From positions 1-27,531 of the forward strand of contig URLR01000024.1 in NCBI GenBank assembly GCA_900548815.1: a stretch of DNA of 27,531 nt, written 5' to 3'. Made by a program: the position numbers and the translations under genes. Each line of letters starts with the position of its first letter. Positions within the stretch are counted from its first letter, which is position 1. The notes beneath the pieces are model-generated. The model was not told the origin of the DNA. It saw only the letters and a program-made list of their open reading frames with translations, and made no database searches. The stretch is from an uncultured Collinsella sp. Its GTDB lineage: Bacteria > Actinomycetota > Coriobacteriia > Coriobacteriales > Coriobacteriaceae. Shown in pieces: positions 22,519 through 27,531 of the stretch.

Positions 22519-23307
22519 CTAATGGCTGGAATAGCAGGTGGTGTGGGCGGCGCGGAAGCGGCAGTGCTCGCGCATTCGGCAGATATTGCAGGTGGGGCGG
22601 CTCTGGGCGTCGTGGACTTCGCCGTCGAATAGGCCGATCACCGCGGTCACGCTTTTGGTGGGCATGAGCAGGCTGGTGGGTGTGACGGTAAGCCCGATGA
22701 GCCGCGTGGCGTTGAGCGCATTGACGATCGAGCGCTGGGCCGAGAGCGGGCAGTCGCCGTAACCGGGACTAAAGCGCCAGTTGCCGGCGAGCCCATGAAC
22801 GGCGGCGTCCGTCTTGACCTGCTGGTCCATCTGCTCAACGGCGGCTTCCACGTAAGCGGAGCACGCGGCGTCGAGCACGGCGCCCTCCAGGGGATGTTGG
22901 GCTCCCGTGGTGCGCAGGCGACGCTCGGCGTCCATGCCGAGGGTGCATGCCATGAGCGCGGCAAAGCGGGCATCTTTGAGATGTCGATAGATATCGCGAC
23001 CTCGCAGCTCAACGTTGGTGCCGACCAAGCGAATGCAAGGCTCACTTTGTTCGTCCACGCCCGTGGCATCGACGGCAAACACGCGGCGCACGCCACGGGG
23101 CTCAATGTCCAGTTCCAGACGTTCAACGACAAGCTCAATACGTCGTGATAGTTCGGGCTCAATCTGCTGGCCGCCGTAACCCAGATACCGCAGCATCTCG
23201 GCACGGTCGACACGGGGATGGTGCGCGGCATCGATACGGTAGAGCGCCGGCGACGCAAGGTCGGCCGGCACTTCGACAGCGGTTGTATCGATGTACGGTT
23301 TTTCCAT
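22519..23307 (-). CDS. Methionine synthase reactivation-domain protein (free-standing)
   Basis: A 262-residue protein equivalent to the C-terminal activation domain of full-length MetH, which uses SAM and an electron donor to restore oxidised cob(II)alamin to the methylated state. The segment RFSPGYGDCPLSAQ matches the SAM-binding PGY region of that domain. The C-terminus has a CxxCxxxxxC cluster (PTCNICRMREHCRF) plus another Cys, found in free-standing versions, possibly metal-binding. The start is ATG 23307, overlapping the metF stop as TAATG (23309-23305), so translation is coupled. The frame remains open upstream to 23400 inside metF. Nine bases separate its stop from metH. Its partner is almost certainly the MetH core encoded next. 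Confidence 0.9.
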   Translation of the reverse strand: MEKPYIDTTAVEVPADLASPALYRIDAAHHPRVDRAEMLRYLGYGGQQIEPELSRRIELVVERLELDIEPRGVRRVFAVDATGVDEQSEPCIRLVGTNVELRGRDIYRHLKDARFAALMACTLGMDAERRLRTTGAQHPLEGAVLDAACSAYVEAAVEQMDQQVKTDAAVHGLAGNWRFSPGYGDCPLSAQRSIVNALNATRLIGLTVTPTSLLMPTKSVTAVIGLFDGEVHDAQSRPTCNICRMREHCRFRAAHTTCYSSH

Positions 23308-24179
23308 TACCCCAGGCGCTCCATAATGGTCGCGGCGATCGCAGGACGGTTCATAGTGTACAGGTGCAGGCCGTCGGCGCCGTGCTCCTTGAGGTCGCAA
23401 AGCTGGCGGGCTGCATAATCTACACCAGCTGCCTGCAGGCTCTCGGGGTCATTCTCGTACTTGGCGAGAATCTTGATGACGGGGGAGGGCAGCGACGCGC
23501 CGCACATAAAGACCATGCGGCTGATCTGCGACTTGCCCATAAACGGCATGATTCCCGCGGTAATGGGCACGGTGATGCCGGCCTTGTCGGCAAGCTCGCG
23601 AAAACGGTAGAAGCACTCGTTATCAAAGAAGAGCTGCGTCACAAAGAAGCTTGCGCCGGCGTCCTGTTTTTGCTTGAGGTGTTCGACCGAGAGGTTGAGA
23701 TCCTCACAGGCAATGTGGCCCTCGGGGTAGGCTGCGGCGCCCACGCAAAAGCCGGCGTCGACGAGCTCGGGGATGAGGTCGCGGGCGTAGGCGTAGTCGG
23801 AGGCGGGCTTGTCGTCCTCGGTCGCGCCGGCAGGGAGATCTCCGCGCAGGGCCAGGATGTTTTCAACGCCGGCGGTGCGATACTCGTCGATCTTGGCGGC
23901 GATATCGGCATGCGAGCGGCCCACGCAGGTAAGGTGTGCCACCGAGGGCGTGTCGAATTCGCTCGAAATCATATGCGCGATGGGGGCGGTGGCGGCACCG
24001 TTGCCCGAGCCGCCGGCCGAGCAGGTGACCGAGACAAAGCTCGGCGAAAGCTTGCACAGATTGCCTGCCACTTCGCGAGCCGTGTCGAGGGTGAGCTCGC
24101 CCTTGGGCGGGAACATCTCAAACGAAACGGGCGCGGTGCCCTGGGATGCTGCCTGCTTAAAAACCTCGTCGACGCGCAT
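23307..24179 (-). CDS. metF: 5,10-methylenetetrahydrofolate reductase
   Basis: A 290-residue flavoprotein reducing 5,10-methylene-THF to 5-methyl-THF, the methyl donor for MetH. The length fits E. coli MetF (296). Motifs include SFEMFPPKG with catalytic Glu 21, LALRGDLP, VGAAAYPEGH, FFVTQLFFD and GIMPFMGKSQ. The start is ATG 24179 with AGAGGAG on the minus strand upstream (TAGAGGAGCACGAT before it); the open frame to 24245 is not preferred. It is the first gene of the methionine operon and its stop overlaps the following start. No SAM, SAH or cobalamin riboswitch was recognised in the 426-base gap upstream. Confidence 0.95.
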   Translation of the reverse strand: MRVDEVFKQAASQGTAPVSFEMFPPKGELTLDTAREVAGNLCKLSPSFVSVTCSAGGSGNGAATAPIAHMISSEFDTPSVAHLTCVGRSHADIAAKIDEYRTAGVENILALRGDLPAGATEDDKPASDYAYARDLIPELVDAGFCVGAAAYPEGHIACEDLNLSVEHLKQKQDAGASFFVTQLFFDNECFYRFRELADKAGITVPITAGIMPFMGKSQISRMVFMCGASLPSPVIKILAKYENDPESLQAAGVDYAARQLCDLKEHGADGLHLYTMNRPAIAATIMERLG

Positions 24180-24605
24180 ATCGTGCTCCTCTAGATACGT
24201 AATAGTGTGATGTGTTGTAAGGATTCTACAGCACCACTGTGTCACGGTGGAGTTTCACTCGCTATTTGAGGATACCAATCAAAGATGCCTTGCTATCGGC
24301 TTTATCTATAACAGAGCGGCTAATCTAGGCACGGACTATAAAGACTGGTATCTGATGCAAAATACCAGTTAATAGAGCTCCATCCCAAATTGACTACCCT
24401 TAAACCATGGAGAGAGGTCTGCTATTTATACAGTTGATTGGCTGTTGAGGGTGGCAACGCCGCCTCGATAGGGTAACCTCATTGATTGGTTTCGCGACAG
24501 CAACATAACGGTAATGTCGTGGAAACACGGCGAGTCTAAGCTATGACTCGTTCGTTAGTAATCAACACCGCTTCTCACGCGGTGCCGATACGAAGGGAGT
24601 TCCGT
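24180..24605. promoter_or_regulatory. metF / glutamine synthetase divergent regulatory region
   Basis: No gene is seen in these 426 bases between divergent metF and the glutamine synthetase. A perfect 8-bp inverted repeat ACTGGTAT-N10-ATACCAGT (24344-24351, 24362-24369) resembles a dimer operator, and a further GATACCA half-site lies at about 24271-24277. Towards the synthetase, hairpins include GAGG..GGC-aac-GCC..CCTC (24447-24466), a 10-bp stem with one bulge (24490-24499 with 24515-24525) and CACCGC/GCGGTG (24566-24584) close to the ribosome-binding site. TTGACT at 24390 lacks a good -10 partner. No known riboswitch class was recognised by eye. Confidence 0.5.
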
Positions 24606-26693
24606 ATGGCCGATCTTACTGACCGCTTCGGGACCATGGTGTTCTCTGAGGAAGTCATGAAGGACTACCTCCCCAAGGACATTTGGAAGCGCCTTGCTGC
24701 AACCCTCGAGGGCGGTGAGCCGCTCGACCTGGATGTGGCCAACGCCGTTGCCCATGCCATGAAGGTCTGGGCCATCTCCAAGGGCGCGACGCACTACGCG
24801 CACTGGTTCCAGCCGCTTTCGGGCATTACTTCCGAGAAGCACGACAGCTTCCTGGAGCCCAACCACGACGGCACCGCCATTACCAAGTTTACGGGCAAGA
24901 ACCTCATCCAGGGCGAGCCCGATGCCTCGAGCTTCCCCAACGGCGGCCTGCGTGCTACCTTCGAGGCCCGTGGCTACACCGCTTGGGACCCCACTAGCCC
25001 CGCCTTCATTAAGGACGATGTCCTGTGCATCCCCACGGCTTTCTGCTCCTACACGGGCGAGGCCCTGGACAAGAAGACCCCGCTGCTGCGTTCCATGACC
25101 GCGCTCTCGCGTGAGTCTAAGCGCGTTTTGGCGCTGTTCGGTAAGACCCCCAAGAAGGTCGTTCCTTCCGTGGGCGACGAGCAGGAGTACTTCCTGATCA
25201 AGAAGGACGCCTACCGCAAGCGCAAGGACCTGGTCATTACCGGCCGCACCCTCTTTGGTGCCGCTCCCTGCAAGGGCCAGGAGCTCGAGGAGCACTACTT
25301 TGGCGCTATCCGCCCCACCGTCTCGGCCTATATGAAGGATCTGGACGATGAACTGTGGGCGCTCGGCATTCCGGCAAAGACCAAGCACAACGAGGTTGCT
25401 CCCTGCCAGCATGAGCTCGCCCCCGTCTATGGCGAAGTCAACGAGGCCATCGACCAGAATCTGGTCATGATGGAGAAGATGAAGCTCATCGCCTCCCGCC
25501 ACGACTTGGTCTGCCTGCTGCACGAGAAGCCCTTCGAGGGCATCAACGGCTCGGGCAAGCACAACAACTGGTCGCTTGGCACCGAATCCGAGAATCTGCT
25601 CGATCCGGGCGACACTCCGCTCGACAACCTGCAGTTCATCGTCTTCCTCACCGCGGTAATCGAGGCCGTCGATAACTATCAGGAGCTCCTGCGTGCCTCC
25701 GTTGCCTCGGCCGGTAACGACCATCGTCTGGGCGCCAACGAGGCTCCTCCGGCGATTATGTCCATCTTCCTGGGCGACCAGCTTACCGAGGTCGTCGAGA
25801 AGATCATCGATGGCAAGGCTTCCGTCCATGCCACGCGCGGCGTGCTCGACCTGGGCGCCGATACCCTGCCCAAGCTGATGCAGGACAACACCGACCGCAA
25901 CCGCACCTCCCCGTTTGCCTTCACCGGCAATAAGTTCGAGTTCCGTGCCTGCGGCTCCGAGCAGAACGTCTCCGACTCCAACCTGGTGCTCGATGCCGCC
26001 GTGGCCAAGTCGCTCAAGTCCTTCGCCGACGCGCTTGAGGGTACGCCCGAGGATGAGTTCCAGGACGCCGCGCTCGAGTACTGCAAGAAGGTGCTGACCG
26101 ATCACCAGCGCATCCTGTTCTCCGGTGACGGCTACTCCGATGAGTGGCCCGTCGAGGCCAAGAAGCGCGGCCTTGCCAACAACAAGACCACGGCCGACGC
26201 CCTGCCCGCCTTTGTTTCCGATAAGGCCATTGCGCTCTTTGAGGAGACGGGTGTTCTGACCAAGGCCGAGGCTCAGTGCCGCTACGACTGCAAGCTCGAG
26301 AAGTACAACAAGCTCATGAACATCGAGGCCACCACGATGGTTCGCGAGGCGCGTCGTACCTATCGCCCGGTCATTACCGCCTATGCCACCAAGGTCGCTA
26401 AGGGCCTTGAGACTATTCGTGCCGCCGGCGCCGAGGCCGCCATGCAGTGTGAGCAGAACACGCTCAACAAGCTCTGCAACGGCATCACCACCATCAACGA
26501 CTCCATCAAGGCGCTTGACGCCGTGCATCAGAAGGCTGAGGCCCTCGATGGCCAGGAGCAGGCCAACGTGTACGCGCACGAGGTCGTTCCCGCTATGGAT
26601 ACGCTGCGCGCCGCCGTGGATGCCATGGAGGAGATCGTGGCTGCCGACTACTGGCCGGTCCCGACTTACGACGACATCCTGTTCTACGTGTAG
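24606..26693 (+). CDS. glnN: Type III glutamine synthetase
   Basis: A 695-residue ATP-dependent ligase making glutamine from glutamate and ammonia in the cytoplasm. The length (about 690-730 in the family) and N-terminal domain LPKDIWKRLAATLEGGEPLD identify class III; GSI enzymes have about 470 residues. Conserved segments include HYAHWFQPL, VGDEQEYFLI, NEVAPCQHELAPVYGE and GSGKHNNWSLGT (ATP/glutamate site). The start is ATG 24606 with AAGGGAG (24592-24598); the frame is open to 24543, but that part carries a hairpin and no ribosome-binding site. It has its own strong terminator. Its long structured leader suggests transcript-level control, probably by nitrogen, but this is inferred. Confidence 0.96.
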   Translation: MADLTDRFGTMVFSEEVMKDYLPKDIWKRLAATLEGGEPLDLDVANAVAHAMKVWAISKGATHYAHWFQPLSGITSEKHDSFLEPNHDGTAITKFTGKNLIQGEPDASSFPNGGLRATFEARGYTAWDPTSPAFIKDDVLCIPTAFCSYTGEALDKKTPLLRSMTALSRESKRVLALFGKTPKKVVPSVGDEQEYFLIKKDAYRKRKDLVITGRTLFGAAPCKGQELEEHYFGAIRPTVSAYMKDLDDELWALGIPAKTKHNEVAPCQHELAPVYGEVNEAIDQNLVMMEKMKLIASRHDLVCLLHEKPFEGINGSGKHNNWSLGTESENLLDPGDTPLDNLQFIVFLTAVIEAVDNYQELLRASVASAGNDHRLGANEAPPAIMSIFLGDQLTEVVEKIIDGKASVHATRGVLDLGADTLPKLMQDNTDRNRTSPFAFTGNKFEFRACGSEQNVSDSNLVLDAAVAKSLKSFADALEGTPEDEFQDAALEYCKKVLTDHQRILFSGDGYSDEWPVEAKKRGLANNKTTADALPAFVSDKAIALFEETGVLTKAEAQCRYDCKLEKYNKLMNIEATTMVREARRTYRPVITAYATKVAKGLETIRAAGAEAAMQCEQNTLNKLCNGITTINDSIKALDAVHQKAEALDGQEQANVYAHEVVPAMDTLRAAVDAMEEIVAADYWPVPTYDDILFYV

Positions 26694-26724
26694 AGCGTAA
26701 CTGACATATCGTCACGGTATTGAG

Positions 26725-26757
26725 CCGGGGTCCGCATCATGCGGGCCCCGGTTTTTG
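26725..26757 (+). terminator. Glutamine synthetase terminator
   Basis: A 12-bp stem (26725-26736 with 26740-26751; one U-G wobble) with a TCA loop is followed by a T run. Confidence 0.92.
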
Positions 26758-26814
26758 TTTGCGAAGGGCGCTTTGAAGCCCGTTTTGCCGCCGATATGCC
26801 TAGGTATAAAGGGT

Positions 26815-27035
26815 TGTGGGCAAAAAACGTCAAATATGAGTACTGTCACAAGTCCTGTAGCATTATTTATTTGCATAATATGAAGTGTTACGCAACATAT
26901 GTCCAAGTACTTAGCCGATAAACGTCTGCAATTCTTCCGCCGTAGGACGCCTGACGTCTAGATCGTCTTCTGAAGGCATGAAATTGCTGTTACTAAAATG
27001 GTAACAGTACTCATATTTGCTATTTTTTGCCCACA
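26815..27035. repeat. 221-bp element bounded by 35-bp inverted repeats
   Basis: Ends 26815-26849 and 27001-27035 are inverted copies with 31 of 35 positions identical; the outermost 13 bases (TGTGGGCAAAAAA) are perfect. The interior is AT-rich compared with neighbouring genes. A tiny minus-strand reading frame (26979-26911) encodes MPSEDDLDVRRPTAEELQTF plus two residues without a ribosome-binding site. No transposase is present and no flanking target duplication was evident. Confidence 0.75.
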
Positions 27036-27048
27036 GGCCTTGCGATGA

Positions 27049-27086
27049 TGCCGGGATTCGCACCCTGTCGGGTTCGAATCCCGGCA
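27049..27086. repeat. tRNA T-arm-like palindrome
   Basis: TGCCGGGATTCG (27049-27060) and CGAATCCCGGCA (27075-27086) form a perfect 12-bp stem with a 14-base loop. The right arm includes GGGTTCGAATCCC, the T-arm sequence of many tRNAs. No complete tRNA fits around it. Confidence 0.6.
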
Positions 27087-27094
27087 TATCGGTA

Positions 27095-27129
27095 GCAAAA
27101 AAGCCCGTCACCGCAAGGGTAACGGGCTT
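27095..27129 (-). terminator. tRNA-Glu terminator (minus strand)
   Basis: AAGCCCGT (27101-27108) and ACGGGCTT (27122-27129) form the outer stem, with ACC/GGG(T) inside. On the minus strand it is followed by a T run, 12 bases after the tRNA 3' end. Confidence 0.85.
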
Positions 27130-27140
27130 CTCGTTTCAAA

Positions 27141-27217
27141 TGGTGCCCCCAGCGGGATTCGAACCCGCGATATCCACCTTGAAAGGGTGGCGTCCTTGGC
27201 CGCTAGACGATGGGGAC
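27141..27217 (-). tRNA. tRNA-Glu (anticodon UUC)
   Basis: The minus-strand gene of 77 bases includes an encoded CCA (27143-27141). The acceptor stem GTCCCCA (27217-27211) pairs with TGGGGGC (27151-27145) with one wobble. The anticodon arm CCACC-CTTTCAA-GGTGG has anticodon TTC, and the T-arm is GCGGG-TTCGAAT-CCCGC. This sequence is also the source of spurious open frames on both strands. Confidence 0.97.
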
Positions 27218-27227
27218 AGCGGGAAAG

Positions 27228-27236
27228 AGTATAGCA
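27228..27236 (-). promoter_or_regulatory. Extended -10 promoter of tRNA-Glu
   Basis: On the minus strand TGCTATACT fits an extended -10 element (TGn + TATACT) about 11 bases upstream of the tRNA 5' end. A -35 hexamer is not clear. Confidence 0.55.
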
Positions 27237-27316
27237 GACTTTTTTAGCCGTTCACATATCGTTGGCAAACTGAAAAACCACCACAAAGGAGTAGGTTTCT
27301 ATTCCGATTTTCAAAT

Positions 27317-27454
27317 ATCTCAATCTGTAATATCTGGGCGGGCAAATCGGCTCTATCTGTTATAGATCGAGACAGACGGCGCACGTCGGGACGAACATCT
27401 CAATCTGTAACAGTAAGACGACTTTCAACGGCCTAGATGTTACAGATCGAGACA
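27317..27454. repeat. Alternating palindromic repeat array, 80-bp period
   Basis: A 16-base sequence with consensus TGTTACAGATYGAGAY occurs four times in alternating orientation: 27317-27332 (minus), 27358-27373 (plus), 27397-27412 (minus), 27438-27453 (plus). Two 58-base hairpin units are thus spaced exactly 80 bases apart with unrelated loops (27333-27357, 27413-27437). No gene is visible from 27237 to the end of the contig. Confidence 0.75.
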
Positions 27455-27475
27455 AACAAACGTGGCAGATCAAAA

Positions 27476-27508
27476 CCACCACAAAGGTGCCTGTCCCCTT
27501 TGTGGTGG
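27476..27508. repeat. CCACCACAAAGG hairpin
   Basis: CCACCACAAAGG (27476-27487) and CCTTTGTGGTGG (27497-27508) form a perfect 12-bp stem with a nine-base loop. The same 12 bases occur once more, unpaired, at 27278-27289, so the two copies bracket the palindromic array. Confidence 0.75.
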
Positions 27509-27522
27509 CGAGGCGTTAGGGG

Positions 27523-27531
27523 CTGTCTCTT
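27523..27531 (+). other. Partial Nextera mosaic-end adapter at contig end
   Basis: The last nine bases, CTGTCTCTT, equal the start of the reverse-complemented Nextera mosaic end. Given a complete adapter at the other end, they are most likely non-genomic. Confidence 0.8.

Noticed and set aside
24180..24420. Cobalamin, SAM or SAH riboswitch for the methionine operon
   Set aside because: None of the conserved cores I know for these classes was found on the minus strand; only an operator-like palindrome was seen.
24555..26579. 674-codon minus-strand open frame
   Set aside because: Mirror of the type III glutamine synthetase, whose sense frame has all family motifs.
26815..27035. Insertion sequence
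   Set aside because: There is no room for a transposase and no target duplication; kept only as an inverted-repeat element.
27017..27247. Small plus-strand protein containing GFEPAISTLKGW
   Set aside because: It is the well-known spurious translation of the reverse strand of a tRNA gene (tRNA-Glu here).
27317..27454. CRISPR array
   Set aside because: Repeats alternate orientation, are only 16 bases long and number four; no cas genes are present.

Overview
The window looks like chromosomal DNA from a GC-rich, low-repeat gut actinobacterium of the class Coriobacteriia, most probably Collinsella or a close relative. That guess rests on gene content (type III glutamine synthetase, a methionine synthase split into two genes, a P-type ATPase paired with a small DUF6110-like protein, a MalT/SARP hybrid regulator) and on base composition, not on a database search. 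The first 48 bases are Illumina Nextera adapter with an index, and the last 9 bases match the start of the same adapter read the other way. The window is therefore an untrimmed assembled contig, and its first gene is cut by the contig edge.

Layout: (1) 49-3075, two exporter-fold ABC half-transporters, the first 5'-truncated. (2) 3298-5637, a small membrane protein and a P1B-like metal ATPase. (3) 5712-6646, a RelB-like antitoxin and PIN toxin behind a promoter studded with GCTAGC repeats. (4) 6705-7139 (minus), an unrecognised 144-residue protein. (5) 7378-7784, tmRNA (ssrA) and its terminator, followed by about 570 bp of non-coding mosaic with fragments of the tmRNA 3' end and a 62-bp tandem repeat. 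(6) 8353-9231, a patatin-like phospholipase. (7) 9332-10342, the rplM-rpsI ribosomal operon. (8) 10391-13357, an amino-sugar group: glmM, a free-standing PTS EIIA-Glc protein and nagB. (9) 13746-16745, a 999-residue STAND regulator with a C-terminal SARP-type DNA-binding/BTAD module. (10) 16744-18160 (minus), yhbY and a SAM methyltransferase. (11) 18324-18464, a very large perfect-to-wobble hairpin. (12) 18478-24179 (minus), a UPF0210 protein and a metF / MetH reactivation / metH operon. (13) 24606-26757, type III glutamine synthetase. (14) 26815-27531, inverted-repeat elements, tRNA-Glu(UUC) and a palindromic repeat array.

How genes work together: MetF makes 5-methyl-tetrahydrofolate, the 852-residue MetH core uses it with B12 to methylate homocysteine, and the separate 262-residue protein supplies the SAM-dependent reactivation domain missing from that core. 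NagB and GlmM act on glucosamine-6-phosphate from opposite ends (catabolic and cell-wall directions), with an EIIA sugar-transport component between them. Genes are mostly tightly packed and several operons end in textbook intrinsic terminators. The unexplained signal is concentrated in the intergenic regions after ssrA, before nagB, at 18.3 kb, between metF and glnA, and around tRNA-Glu.
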